In this document: in pieces, positions 17,198 to 26,176 of the stretch | How the letters are laid out: every line of letters starts with the position of its first letter | Position numbering within the stretch: position 1 is the first letter of the stretch | The notes under the pieces: generated by a model | Told to the model about the DNA's origin: nothing | The model's database searches: none | Seen by the model: only the letters and a program-made list of their open reading frames with translations | DNA from: Pseudomonadota bacterium | Lineage (GTDB): Bacteria; Pseudomonadota; Gammaproteobacteria; Acidiferrobacterales; Acidiferrobacteraceae | Length of the DNA: 43,193 bases | Assembly (NCBI GenBank): GCA_021794595.1 | Contig: JAJYQN010000088.1 | Location: forward strand, 1 to 43,193 | Direction of reading: 5' to 3' | Made by a program: the position numbers and the translations under genes

Positions 17198-17803
17198 ATG
17201 ATGCGTCGTATCGGACTTGTGCTGGTGTTAGGGATCATGCCGATGTCGGCAGGCGCGCGTGACCTGTCGCGCTTTTTTTCTGAGGTACACACGCTAAAGG
17301 CCCGGTTCACCCAGGTCGTGCGCGATCGTCATGGGGCCTTGGTGAGCCGCGGCCAGGGTCGACTGTGGCTTAAGCGCCCTGGGGAGTTCCGTTGGGACTA
17401 TAAGACCCCCTACCACGAGCAGATCGTTGGCCACGGCTCGGGTGTTTGGATCTATGACCCGGGGCTTGCCCAAGCGACCCGTTATAGCTTGAATCAAGCC
17501 TTGGGGCGCACCCCTGCACTCTTGCTAGCGGGTCGTGGGCACTTAAGCCGACTCTTTATCATCCAGCATCTGCCCCATCGCCAGGGACTGACCTGGATCA
17601 AGTTGAAGCCCCGCCTCCACGGCCAAGGATTTCGGTGGATCCGGATCGGCTATAAGGCCGTGCGTATCCAACGCATCGTGTTGCGCGATACCTTGGATCA
17701 GACGACCACCATCGATTTGCGGGATAGTCAGTTGAACCAAGCGCTGCCGGCGGCCCTGTTCCGATTTCAGGCCCCGCCGCACACCGCGATCGTCCGCGAA
17801 TAG
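17198..17803 (+). CDS. lolA: outer-membrane lipoprotein carrier LolA
   Basis: Periplasmic chaperone that takes lipoproteins from LolCDE to LolB. 201 residues with a signal peptide ending near MSAGA-RDLSRF (about residue 21). The family pattern is clear: LKARFTQVVRDRHG, SRGQGRLWLKRPGEFRWDY and GSGVWIYDPGLAQAT. AGGAG lies upstream of the ATG pair at 17198/17201. It abuts rarA, whose start overlaps its stop by one base, the usual gammaproteobacterial order ftsK-lolA-rarA, here split from ftsK by the 4.4-kb island. Confidence 0.93.
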   Translation: MMRRIGLVLVLGIMPMSAGARDLSRFFSEVHTLKARFTQVVRDRHGALVSRGQGRLWLKRPGEFRWDYKTPYHEQIVGHGSGVWIYDPGLAQATRYSLNQALGRTPALLLAGRGHLSRLFIIQHLPHRQGLTWIKLKPRLHGQGFRWIRIGYKAVRIQRIVLRDTLDQTTTIDLRDSQLNQALPAALFRFQAPPHTAIVRE

Positions 17804-19086
17804 TGGCAGCCCCGCTCGCCGAACGCATGCGCCCTCAGGTCCTGGCCGACTTCGTCGGACAGGCTGAGTTACTGGCCCCCAGCGCCCCGTTGCGCGTCGC
17901 CTATGAACGCGGGCACCCCTATCCCGCCATCTTGTATGGTCCGCCCGGGACCGGAAAGACCACCCTGGCGCGGCTCTTGGCCCAAGCGCCGGGTCATCGT
18001 TTCCTGGCCTTAAGCGCGCTGACGAGTGGTGTGCGCGAACTGAAGGCCTTGGAAGACGAAGGGCGCGAGGCTGAGACTCAAGGCCTGCGTTTGGTTGCCT
18101 TTATCGATGAGATCCACCGCTATAGCCGGGCCCAACAAGATGCGCTTTTGGGGCCGCTCGAACAGGGCATCGTGGTCTTGATTGGGGCTACGACCGAGAA
18201 CCCGGCCTTTGCTCTGAGTTCGGCCTTGTTGTCGCGAGTCCGCTTGCATGGGCTTAAGGCCCTGACCCAAGAGGAATTGATCCAGCTTTTGGGTCGCGCC
18301 CTGGCCTCGCCGGTCGGCCTCGGGGGCGAGTTCGAGTGTTCATCTGCGGATCTCGCGCTTTTAGCCGAGCTCGCTGATGGTGATGGGCGGCGGGCGTTGG
18401 CGCTCTTCGAGTTGGCCGCCGATCTTGCCGCGAGCGAGGGGGTGACAACAATAGACGCGGCCCTGATCCAGCGGGCCGCGGGCGGGCGCTATCGGCGCTT
18501 CGATAAGGGTGGAGACCTTTTGTATGACCAGATCTCGGCGCTCCATAAGGCAGTACGTGGCTCCTCTCCGGATGCCGCCCTCTATTGGCTCGTTCGTCTC
18601 TTGGATGGGGGGTGTGATCCGCGCTATGTGGCGCGCAGGCTTGTGCGCGCGGCCAGCGAAGATATAGGTAACGCCGATCCAAGGGCCTTGACGATCGCGC
18701 TCGATGCCTGGCAGGCCTTCGATCGTCTCGGAAGCCCCGAGGGGGAACTTATGCTGGCGCAAGCCGCGCTGTATCTGGCCTCGGCCCCCAAGAGTAACGC
18801 CGCGTACAAGGCCCTGCAGGCCGCGCAGCGGGATGTCGCGACGCAGGGCACAAGACCGGTACCGAACCATTTGCGTAATGCCCCGACCACCCATGCCCGT
18901 TCCTTAGGTCATGGCCGCGACTATCGTTATCCCCACGATGAACCCGAGGCCTATGCGGCGGGCGTCTCCTATTTTCCGGACGGGATGACGCCCTCTCGTT
19001 ACTACGAGCCGACCGACAGGGGGCTCGAGGCGCGGATCGCCGAACGCCTGGCGCGCTTACGTCTACGCGACGAAAAGAAGGACTGA
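17803..19086 (+). CDS. rarA: replication-associated recombination protein A
   Basis: AAA+ clamp-loader-like ATPase acting at stalled replication forks (MgsA/WHIP family). 427 residues. Walker A GPPGTGKTT at 46-54, Walker B with IDEIHR at 101-106, sensor 1 IGATTENP at 127-134, and the family C-terminal tetramerisation part with YHYPHD-like and YFPDGM segments. The GTG start overlaps the lolA TAG by one base, and no separate ribosome site is needed. RNYRYPHDEP-type residues near the C-terminus and the length fit the family. Confidence 0.95.
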   Translation: MAAPLAERMRPQVLADFVGQAELLAPSAPLRVAYERGHPYPAILYGPPGTGKTTLARLLAQAPGHRFLALSALTSGVRELKALEDEGREAETQGLRLVAFIDEIHRYSRAQQDALLGPLEQGIVVLIGATTENPAFALSSALLSRVRLHGLKALTQEELIQLLGRALASPVGLGGEFECSSADLALLAELADGDGRRALALFELAADLAASEGVTTIDAALIQRAAGGRYRRFDKGGDLLYDQISALHKAVRGSSPDAALYWLVRLLDGGCDPRYVARRLVRAASEDIGNADPRALTIALDAWQAFDRLGSPEGELMLAQAALYLASAPKSNAAYKALQAAQRDVATQGTRPVPNHLRNAPTTHARSLGHGRDYRYPHDEPEAYAAGVSYFPDGMTPSRYYEPTDRGLEARIAERLARLRLRDEKKD

Positions 19087-19132
19087 AGTCGGATTGATTG
19101 CGGAGCGCTCTCGGCGCTAAATCGCGCCGACT
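19087..19132. terminator. inverted repeats between rarA and the EPS locus
   Basis: TCGGCGC (19111-19117) and GCGCCGA (19124-19130) form a perfect 7-bp stem with a six-base loop. AGTCGG (19087-19092) and CCGACT (19127-19132) form a competing longer-range pair. There is no T run, so this could be a weak terminator after rarA, an operator or a leader structure for the EPS transcript. The gap to the first EPS gene is only 67 bp. Confidence 0.35.
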
Positions 19133-19153
19133 GAGCCGTTACAAGGACGTAAC

Positions 19154-20542
19154 ATGATCCGCATATTTAGGCATTATTTGCCCAAGGGTTTATTGATCCT
19201 TGGTCTCTCGGAGATGTTGGTTTTGTGGGGCGCCCTTTATGCCGGGGTCCTCCTGCGGTCGGGGTCCTCCAGCACCGCCCTCTACGCCCATACGATGTCC
19301 AACGGGAAGGCGTTTTTGTTCATCGTTGTCATGTTGACGGTGATGACCGCCTTCGGCCTCTATCAGCGGGACCTGAAAGAGGGGCAGTGGGGCTACTTTC
19401 CGCGCCTTTTAGTTAGCCTCTCCTTGGGCTTTATCGTCTTTTGCTTATCTGTGCCCCTGGTTCCTTCGCTCATACTGCCGCCACCTACCTTGGCCTATGT
19501 GGTCTTGGTCGCCTTGTGCGGCACCATGCTGACGCGGCTTTTATATATCGCGATCGTTGGCAGGGCCGCCATCAATCGCCAGGTCCTGGTGCTGGGAACG
19601 GGGCGCCGGGCGCGCGCCGTCCAAGCGCTTGCCAAGGGCACGCCCGGTCATCCGGGCTTTCATGTCGTGGGGTTTGTGGCTTGTGGCGATAAGGAGGACG
19701 GGCAGGGGGGGCAGGTTTTGCGCCACCACAGGTCCTTGTCCGTATTGGCTAAAGATAATCGTGTGACAGAAATCGTAGTGGGCAGTCGGGATCGCCGTAT
19801 GACGCTTCCCATCAATGAGCTTCTGGAGTGCAAGCTCTCCGGGGTGCGGGTGATGGATCTCACCACGTTCTTCGAGCGCGAGAGCGGCCGCATTGAACTC
19901 GAGTCCTTGAATACGAGCTGGCTCGTCTTTGCCGATGGGTTTCAGCAAAGCCTGCTGAAGACCTGGGTAAAGCGGGCCTTTGATATCGTGGCGAGCACGG
20001 TTCTTCTGATCCTGTGCCTGCCGGTGATGGCGCTGACCGCCCTCTTGATTAAGCTCGAAGACAATGGTCCGGTGTTTTACCGCCAGGATCGCGTCGGGCA
20101 AGGCAATCGGCCGTTTGCCTTGCTCAAGTTTCGCAGTATGCGCGTGAATGCGGAAAAGGACGGCGCCCCCCAATGGGCCGCCAAGAACGACCAGCGGGTG
20201 ACGAGGCTCGGCGGCTTCATGCGCAAGGTTCGGATCGACGAATTGCCCCAGGCCTTCAACGTCTTGCGCGGCGACATGAGTTTCGTGGGCCCCAGGCCCG
20301 AACGCCCGTTTTTCGTCAACCAATTGACCGAATCGATCCCCTACTATAGCTATCGCCATACCATAAAGCCCGGGATCACCGGCTGGGCGCAGGTGCGCTA
20401 TCCCTATGGGGCCTCGGTCGAGGACGCAGTCGAGAAGCTCAAATACGACCTTTACTACGTAAAAAACAATTCCCTTTTTCTGGACCTCATTATCCTCTTT
20501 CAAACCCTCCAGGTACTCATTTTTCAGGATGGCGCGCGTTAG
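19154..20542 (+). CDS. undecaprenyl-phosphate sugar-1-phosphate transferase (EPS initiation)
   Basis: Starts the repeat unit by moving a sugar phosphate onto the lipid carrier. 462 residues. The N-terminal half has four membrane helices and a CoA-binding-like domain (VLVLGTGRRARAV). The C-terminal half is a bacterial sugar transferase: KRAFDIVASTVLLILCLPVMA, FYRQDRVGQGNRPF, LLKFRSMR, DELPQAFNVLRGDMSFVGPRPE and GITGWAQVRYPYGAS. This arrangement matches the subfamily found in exosortase A/PEP-CTERM EPS loci. It is the first gene of the locus, ATG 19154 with AAGGA upstream. The sugar transferred cannot be read from sequence. Confidence 0.9.
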   Translation: MIRIFRHYLPKGLLILGLSEMLVLWGALYAGVLLRSGSSSTALYAHTMSNGKAFLFIVVMLTVMTAFGLYQRDLKEGQWGYFPRLLVSLSLGFIVFCLSVPLVPSLILPPPTLAYVVLVALCGTMLTRLLYIAIVGRAAINRQVLVLGTGRRARAVQALAKGTPGHPGFHVVGFVACGDKEDGQGGQVLRHHRSLSVLAKDNRVTEIVVGSRDRRMTLPINELLECKLSGVRVMDLTTFFERESGRIELESLNTSWLVFADGFQQSLLKTWVKRAFDIVASTVLLILCLPVMALTALLIKLEDNGPVFYRQDRVGQGNRPFALLKFRSMRVNAEKDGAPQWAAKNDQRVTRLGGFMRKVRIDELPQAFNVLRGDMSFVGPRPERPFFVNQLTESIPYYSYRHTIKPGITGWAQVRYPYGASVEDAVEKLKYDLYYVKNNSLFLDLIILFQTLQVLIFQDGAR

Positions 20543-20656
20543 ATATTGAGATGTAAGAGGGTCCTGCGGGCGGACCAAGGTCGGATATAAGCGATGAGCC
20601 CGTAGCGTTATGGTTGAGTTGCTCTCACAAGGAAGATAGACCCAAGGATGAAACAC

Positions 20657-21286
20657 ATGAAGCTGAAGCCACTAGTCGCAGTCCTCGCACTGGCCGGTCT
20701 GAGCGCTTGCGCAGAGACCCCCATGCGACCCTCACAGACCTTATCGGCGCATGCGTCTCAGGCGGCGCTTGCAAAGACCCCCCATTACCGTTTAGCGGTA
20801 GCAGACGTGGTCGAGATCTCGGTTTGGCACAACAAGCGCCTGTCGGAGACCGTGCCCGTGCGCCCGGACGGGCGGATATCGATGCCTCTGATCGGCTCGG
20901 TGGCGGTCGCCGGACACACGGCCTCGGGCGTTGCCCACACCATTACGCACAAGCTCGACTACTACGTCCGTGATCCGCAGGTCACTGTGATCGTAAAGAA
21001 GGTGGTGGCCGATAGTTACGAGGATCGGGTCCGGGTCACGGGGGCGGTCCAGCATCCGGCGTCGCTGCAGTTCGAGCCGGGAATGACCGTCCTCGATGCG
21101 GTGTTGGACGCAGGCGGGGTGAACTCGTTTGCGGCCGCTAATGACACCGAGATCCATCGCCAGGTGGGCCACGCCGAGCGCGTCATCCATGTGAAGCTTG
21201 GCAACATTTTGAGCGAGGGACACCTGGGGACCAATTATCGTCTCCGTCCGGGTGACATCGTCACGGTCCCGCAACGCCTCTTTTAG
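20657..21286 (+). CDS. Wza-like polysaccharide export lipoprotein
   Basis: Outer-membrane export channel component. 209 residues from ATG 20657, with a lipobox LSAC whose Cys18 would be lipidated. A Poly_export domain follows (YRLAVADVVEISVWHN, VRPDGRISMPLIGSV), then an SLBB-like domain (VRVTGAVQHPAS, YRLRPGDIVTVP). It is shorter than E. coli Wza and resembles the compact form found in exosortase-associated loci. ATG 20657 is favoured because AAGGA lies eight bases upstream; ATG 20648 is an alternative. It lies between the initiating transferase and the chain-length gene. Confidence 0.9.
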   Translation: MKLKPLVAVLALAGLSACAETPMRPSQTLSAHASQAALAKTPHYRLAVADVVEISVWHNKRLSETVPVRPDGRISMPLIGSVAVAGHTASGVAHTITHKLDYYVRDPQVTVIVKKVVADSYEDRVRVTGAVQHPASLQFEPGMTVLDAVLDAGGVNSFAAANDTEIHRQVGHAERVIHVKLGNILSEGHLGTNYRLRPGDIVTVPQRLF

Positions 21287-21313
21287 TCACGCCACCCAAG
21301 GAAGGGATACTGT

Positions 21314-22843
21314 ATGAGACTCACTTTCGAGCAGAACGCTCACATTCTCGGTAAGGAGGCGTTTTCGCATCGCCGCTTCGTTGCCGGGACTTTTATTGCG
21401 GTGACGGCTATCGCCACCATGACTGGCCTTCTCTGGCCAAAAACCTACCAGTCGACGTCCATGATACTGGTGAACAACAAGCGTCTGATCGATCCGCTCA
21501 TCAAGGGAGCGGCCTTCCAGCCGGACGTAGGCCAGCAACGCGCCAAGATCGCGCAGGATTTGATTACCAGTCGCGAGGTCCTGGTTCCGGCCATGACCAA
21601 GGCCGGCTTCTTCAAGAAGAACATGTCCGCCGGCAGAAAAGCGGAGCTCGTGAAGTCGGTACGCGCTAACGCCGCGGTCATGGATCTCGGCAAAAACCTG
21701 ATCAGCGTCTCGTTCAAGGACCGTAACCCGACGCGCGCCTACCACCTCACGCAAGCGGTGGTCAACCAGTTCATAGGCCAAGATCGCTTATCGGCCATGC
21801 AGCAGGCACAAAGCGCCTACTCGTTCCTCAATCAAGAGGTGGCGTCTTATCGGCATCGCTTAACGAGCGAGGCGGGCGAGATCAAAAAGCTCAAGGCCAA
21901 TACGCTTGATGCGAACCAGACCTATGCTCGTTATGAGCGCCGGCGCATTTCCCGTCTCCGCGCGGCCTACGACAAGAGCCGGATCGAGTTGAAGGAAGAT
22001 CAAGGCCGGGTACTTGTCCTTGAGCAGGAACTGACCGGTCACGGCCAGAACAATTCGATCCTGGCCCAAGAAGGCCTTGACCGTTCACGGCTCATCGCCG
22101 ACGAGGCCCAGCTCCAGAAGCTCGGTCTTTATTACCGCCGGACGTATCCTGGAATCCAGGTGTTGAGCGCCGAGGTCAAGACTTTGCGGGCCAAGCTCGC
22201 GGCGCTCACGGCCAAGGAAAAGGCCCTTCACCCCGGCAGCCAACCTTTTGCCTTCGCGGTCGGCTCGGGACGCTTCTTCCAGAAGCTCGAGCATGAGTTA
22301 GACAACACCCAGGCGCGGGTGGCGACCTTACAGGCCGAGGCCGCCGAGACCCAGCTGCTCTTAAAGTCGCAGATGGCTAATCTTCGCGATTCGCAGGGCT
22401 CGTCGGCGGTGTCGACCTTGTTGCGCAACTACAACGTGAATCAAGAGACCCTGAACGGGCTTTTGAAGCGTCGCGAACAGGCCCGTGTGTCCCTCAATCT
22501 GAATAAGCAGCGGCAATCGCTTTCGTTCCGAGTCTATGAGCCGGCCAACCTTCCGGCCGAGCCTATAGGACCGCCGTTTGCCCTCTTTGTGATTGGCGGC
22601 ATCGTGCTGGGCCTCGTGTTGCCGTTCGGTCTGCTCTATGGCCGGACGCAGATGGATGCCCGGGTACGCGCCGAGGCTGTCATACCGGAGACCCTGAACC
22701 TTCCCCTGCTTGCGGTGGTGCCCCATCTTTATGCACCGAGCGAGTCGCTGACCGCGCGCCGTAGCGTGCATTGGCTCGGGGTCTTGGTGTTCAGTGTGTT
22801 GTTTATCGCCGTCAGTATTGTCCTATCGGGTAGGAATATATGA
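21314..22843 (+). CDS. Wzz-family chain-length determinant
   Basis: Inner-membrane polysaccharide co-polymerase that sets chain length and contacts export proteins. 509 residues. One membrane helix near residues 25-43, a long periplasmic part rich in coiled coil (about 150-410), a proline-rich segment (ANLPAEPIGPP) before a second helix at about 420-440, and an extra hydrophobic helix at the very C-terminus (about 485-503). No tyrosine-kinase domain is fused. The stop overlaps the next gene as ATGA, so this and the CpsD-like protein are translated together, the usual split Wzc arrangement. Confidence 0.9.
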   Translation: MRLTFEQNAHILGKEAFSHRRFVAGTFIAVTAIATMTGLLWPKTYQSTSMILVNNKRLIDPLIKGAAFQPDVGQQRAKIAQDLITSREVLVPAMTKAGFFKKNMSAGRKAELVKSVRANAAVMDLGKNLISVSFKDRNPTRAYHLTQAVVNQFIGQDRLSAMQQAQSAYSFLNQEVASYRHRLTSEAGEIKKLKANTLDANQTYARYERRRISRLRAAYDKSRIELKEDQGRVLVLEQELTGHGQNNSILAQEGLDRSRLIADEAQLQKLGLYYRRTYPGIQVLSAEVKTLRAKLAALTAKEKALHPGSQPFAFAVGSGRFFQKLEHELDNTQARVATLQAEAAETQLLLKSQMANLRDSQGSSAVSTLLRNYNVNQETLNGLLKRREQARVSLNLNKQRQSLSFRVYEPANLPAEPIGPPFALFVIGGIVLGLVLPFGLLYGRTQMDARVRAEAVIPETLNLPLLAVVPHLYAPSESLTARRSVHWLGVLVFSVLFIAVSIVLSGRNI

Positions 22844-23679
22844 GCAAAGTCGAGAAAGCATTGCAGAAAGCGCGGGCCTTGGACGAGTTGGCGCAGCCGA
22901 TCCCTACAACGGCATCGGCTGTCGCCCAGGAAAAGCCGCTCGCCATCACGAACGGCGATCTGGCCGCCTATACCGCGCAGATCCCTCGGATGTCGCAAAA
23001 GTTCCAACTGGAGCGCTCCGACCTCGGAGAAGCGAAGATCATCTACCAAGAGATGGAGGATGCGCGAGTGGTGGAGTCATTCCGACATATGCGAACACAT
23101 ATCCTGCAAAACGCTGGTCCGAGCAATTGTGTGGTCCTTGTCACCTCGGTCGTTCCTGACGGCGGGGCGAGTTTTGTGGCGCTGAATCTCGCTGCCGCCT
23201 TCGCCTTCGACGAGAGCAAGACCGCGCTGCTCATAGATTGCCGCCTGCGGGATCCGAAACAGGATCGATTGGTGGGTGCCGATATCCATTATGGGCTCAC
23301 CGATTACCTGGAGGCCGAGGACGTGGGTGTTTCGCAAATCATTCATGAAGGTGGTCTCCCGCGCTTTAGGCTCATTCCCGCCGGCCACAGGAGCGACTCC
23401 GGCACCGAGCACTTGAACTCTCGCCGGATGCGGGAGCTCATTAACCATCTGAAGGAGCGCTATCCAGACCGCTACATCATCCTTGATGCGGCATCACCCA
23501 TGGAATCGGCCGATGCCGCGGTGTTGGCGGAGCTGGCCGACTTCGTGCTCCTGGTGGTGCCGTACGGCAAGGCCACCGAGTCTCAGATCTGGGGCGCCGC
23601 AAAATCCATAGATGAGCAAAAGTTTCTCGGCGTGGTCTTTAACGACGAGCCGCAGCCCCGTCGCGTCATCTGGAATTAA
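22840..23679 (+). CDS. CpsD/CapB-like partner of Wzz with degenerate P-loop
   Basis: 279 residues, homologous to cytoplasmic bacterial tyrosine kinases that control EPS polymerisation. The kinase core is recognisable (ESFRHMRTHIL, VLVTSVVPDGGASFVALNLAAAFAF in two parts, TALLIDCRLRDP, YIILDAASP), but the P-loop reads PDGGASF where active kinases have GxGKT/S, so the lysine is gone. Walker A' has Cys-Arg where Wzc-type enzymes have Cys-Asp. There is also no C-terminal tyrosine cluster; the protein ends RRVIWN. It is therefore probably a non-catalytic regulator. The frame and codon use are otherwise normal, which argues against decay. Confidence 0.82.
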   Translation: MSKVEKALQKARALDELAQPIPTTASAVAQEKPLAITNGDLAAYTAQIPRMSQKFQLERSDLGEAKIIYQEMEDARVVESFRHMRTHILQNAGPSNCVVLVTSVVPDGGASFVALNLAAAFAFDESKTALLIDCRLRDPKQDRLVGADIHYGLTDYLEAEDVGVSQIIHEGGLPRFRLIPAGHRSDSGTEHLNSRRMRELINHLKERYPDRYIILDAASPMESADAAVLAELADFVLLVVPYGKATESQIWGAAKSIDEQKFLGVVFNDEPQPRRVIWN

Positions 23680-23682
23680 AGC

Positions 23683-25074
23683 GTGCGTAACTCAAATAAA
23701 GTGGCCCGCATCGTGAGGATGCTGGGCGTGGGCTCCTGCGCTCTCGCGGTCTTCTGTGCCAGAGCGCAGGCCTCTCACATTGAATACGGGGTCGGCTACG
23801 ACGGGATATTTACCAACAATATCTACAGACAGTCGACCAACAAGCAACGGGAGTTCATCAATGAGCCGCGCGCGCTCTTCTCTTACCAGAAGCACAGCCG
23901 GCGTATTGATACCCACTTGGACCTGGAGGCCATAGGACGCCAGTTCATGTACGGGACCTACCCCAACGATGTGTTGTTTGGGGTAAATTCTCTGACCCAC
24001 ATCGTGGTCTTGCCGAAGGCGTTTAGCCTGTCCGAGCGCGATATCTTCACGCAGGCGCCGATCGATCCGCGGTTTGTGATGCAGCCGACGAATCTCCAGA
24101 ACACCAACGCGTTTTCGGCGGGCCCAAACTTCTCCTGGTATCTGGACCCGATAGACGCCTTTAAGGTCGATTTGCGCTATCGGAACTTTTATTACCAGAA
24201 GGAGCCTTCTACATTCCCGACCACGTACTCGACAAGCAATTACCGGTTCGTGGCCGAGACCCGTTTTGTGCATGCCTTTAGCCGCCGTACCAAGGCGTCC
24301 ATAAACTATGTGCCGTCCGAGGTGTTTTATCGAAACACGGTCGTGAACCCGGATTACCGGCGCCAGGACGTCTACGTCGGTCTTGACACGCGCTTTGGGA
24401 ACGCCGGGTTGACCGCGGACGGCGGTCGGACGCGTATCGAGCAAACGGGCCGCCCGGGAACGCTCTCCGGGACCCTGGCGAGGCTCGCCCTGGATGACCG
24501 CTTAGGCCCCCGTTCACGGGTTGTTTTGGCGGCCGATCGTAGCTATGGCGACGCTGGGCGCTATGCGCTCCAGGAGGCCCCGGCCCAGAATCTCTTGGTC
24601 CCGGTCGCGACCAATCCCTCGCAGATCATAGGCGGCGGCCTATACTACGGGCGCATGGCGAGCGTGGGCTACGAATATCGGCGGGCCTATGGCACGGATC
24701 GCATCAATGCCTTCTGGCAGCATCTCCACTATTTGACGGCGACCTTGAGTCAACAGCTCGAGGGCGGGGTCTTTAATCTGGGCTACGATTTTTCAGACCG
24801 GTTCACGGACTCGATTTTCGGGGATTACGTTAAGGTCCATTACTTCAATTTCAATGCTGACACCAGGGATTTTGGTGGGGGCATGCGCCTGCGTTATCGC
24901 CTGTCGCCGGATCTCAGTGTGAGTCTCGAAGGCATGTATGACCGCGGCTTGAGTACGGACTCCGCGCTCGCGTATAGCGAGTGGCGGGCCATCATCGGGG
25001 TCTCGTATCTGACGAACCCGAACCGTATGCGCACCGATCCGTTCGTCCATTACACCAACACCGTGTTCTATTAG
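23683..25074 (+). CDS. outer-membrane beta-barrel protein of the EPS locus
   Basis: 463 residues. An N-terminal signal peptide (VRMLGVGSCALAVFCARAQA) with likely cleavage before SHIEYG is followed by a long run of alternating, aromatic-rich strands (for example YGVGYDGIFTNNIYR, FKVDLRYRNFYYQK, YFNFNADTRDFGGGMRLRYRL). The C-terminus FVHYTNTVFY ends in an aromatic residue, as barrel proteins do. It matches the large beta-barrel that follows the tyrosine kinase in exosortase-type EPS loci, where its role in export is suspected but not proven. GTG 23683 is the only plausible start, three bases after the previous stop. Confidence 0.82.
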   Translation: MRNSNKVARIVRMLGVGSCALAVFCARAQASHIEYGVGYDGIFTNNIYRQSTNKQREFINEPRALFSYQKHSRRIDTHLDLEAIGRQFMYGTYPNDVLFGVNSLTHIVVLPKAFSLSERDIFTQAPIDPRFVMQPTNLQNTNAFSAGPNFSWYLDPIDAFKVDLRYRNFYYQKEPSTFPTTYSTSNYRFVAETRFVHAFSRRTKASINYVPSEVFYRNTVVNPDYRRQDVYVGLDTRFGNAGLTADGGRTRIEQTGRPGTLSGTLARLALDDRLGPRSRVVLAADRSYGDAGRYALQEAPAQNLLVPVATNPSQIIGGGLYYGRMASVGYEYRRAYGTDRINAFWQHLHYLTATLSQQLEGGVFNLGYDFSDRFTDSIFGDYVKVHYFNFNADTRDFGGGMRLRYRLSPDLSVSLEGMYDRGLSTDSALAYSEWRAIIGVSYLTNPNRMRTDPFVHYTNTVFY

Positions 25075-25076
25075 CC

Positions 25077-26165
25077 ATGTATCTAGACTACTTCAAACTC
25101 AAGGAACACCCGTTTCAGATCACACCAGACTCGGACTTCCTTTATATGAGCGCGGCGCATTCGCGGGCCAAGGCCTATATGGACTATAGCATCCGCAACC
25201 GCGATGGGTTCGTGATCATTACCGGTGAAGTGGGCGCCGGAAAGACGACGCTTATCCGTAAGCTCCTATCGGAGTTCGATGACAACGTCGTGGTGGCAAA
25301 GATTTTTCAGACGCAACTCGACGAAATCCAGTTCCTGCAGGCGGTACTCGTCGAATTCGGACTGAATCCCTTTAACGCCGGAAAGGTAGAGCTCATGGAC
25401 ATGCTCTCGTCGTTTCTGGTCGAGAGCTTCGTGAAGCGTAAGCAACTGGTCTTGATCGTCGATGAGGCCCAAAACCTGAATCGACGGGTGCTTGAGGAGA
25501 TCCGGATGTTGTCTGGCCTCGAGACCCAGAAGCAGAAGATCCTGCACGTCATTTTGGTCGGCCAGCCGGAGTTGAACGAGACCCTCGATGCCCCGGGTCT
25601 TGAGCAACTAACCCAGCGTGTCAGGCTCAGATTCCACATTGCGGCCCTGACCGAGGCTGAGGCCGCAGACTATATTTATCATCGTCTCCGGGTGGCCGGC
25701 GCCAAGGACGCCGAGTCGTTATTCTCCCGCGACGCCATCCCGATCATATATGAATACACAGGCGGTATACCGCGCTTGATGAATACCTTGTGCGACACGG
25801 CCATGACCTGCGCCTTTGCGGATGATGCCACGGTGGTCGATGAGTCGGTAGTGAAGTCGGCGGTGTTGGAGTTGCAATGGAAGCCATTCAATACCCGGAG
25901 TCGACAAGCGGCCAGGATCCAGGCGATAGCGCCTTCGACCAGCGCCCCGTCTTCGTTTGGGGTAGCCGATGTCGAGCAATTGTCTCAGGCGCTTGCGGCC
26001 ATAGAGCCGCGTCTGGATGGGATCGAGGCGCTTTTGCGAACCATGGTGACCATCCTGCAAAGGCGAAATCGGATTTCCTTGCGACTCGGCGAACACCAAG
26101 TCACGCAAATCTTGAAGCAGGTCAGCGCCGAACTGGGAAAGCTACAGGCCCATCACGAGGCTTAA
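25077..26165 (+). CDS. ExeA/GspA-like AAA ATPase of the EPS locus
   Basis: 362 residues. The N-terminus MYLDYFKLKEHPFQITPD is the hallmark of ExeA-type ATPases. Walker A GEVGAGKT lies at 50-57 and Walker B LIVDEAQNL at 126-134, with GGIPRLMN as the sensor 2 segment. The C-terminal 100 residues are low-complexity and helical and lack the peptidoglycan-binding domain of ExeA. This form is the usual ATPase encoded after the beta-barrel in exosortase-associated EPS clusters; its exact job there is unknown. It starts two bases after the barrel gene stop. An upstream in-frame start would only read back into the barrel gene. Confidence 0.88.
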   Translation: MYLDYFKLKEHPFQITPDSDFLYMSAAHSRAKAYMDYSIRNRDGFVIITGEVGAGKTTLIRKLLSEFDDNVVVAKIFQTQLDEIQFLQAVLVEFGLNPFNAGKVELMDMLSSFLVESFVKRKQLVLIVDEAQNLNRRVLEEIRMLSGLETQKQKILHVILVGQPELNETLDAPGLEQLTQRVRLRFHIAALTEAEAADYIYHRLRVAGAKDAESLFSRDAIPIIYEYTGGIPRLMNTLCDTAMTCAFADDATVVDESVVKSAVLELQWKPFNTRSRQAARIQAIAPSTSAPSSFGVADVEQLSQALAAIEPRLDGIEALLRTMVTILQRRNRISLRLGEHQVTQILKQVSAELGKLQAHHEA

Positions 26166-26176
26166 GAGGGGCAGTT

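Noticed and set aside
16713-17201. 162-codon plus-strand open frame upstream of lolA
   Set aside because: It runs through the three IS21-like repeats, has no ribosome site and a composition (Arg, Trp, Ser, Cys) typical of non-coding GC-rich DNA.
19541-20656. 371-codon minus-strand open frame opposite the sugar transferase
   Set aside because: It lies entirely antisense to a gene with unmistakable motifs, has no ribosome site, and its His/Gly/Pro-rich translation matches no family. GC-rich coding DNA often leaves such long antisense frames.
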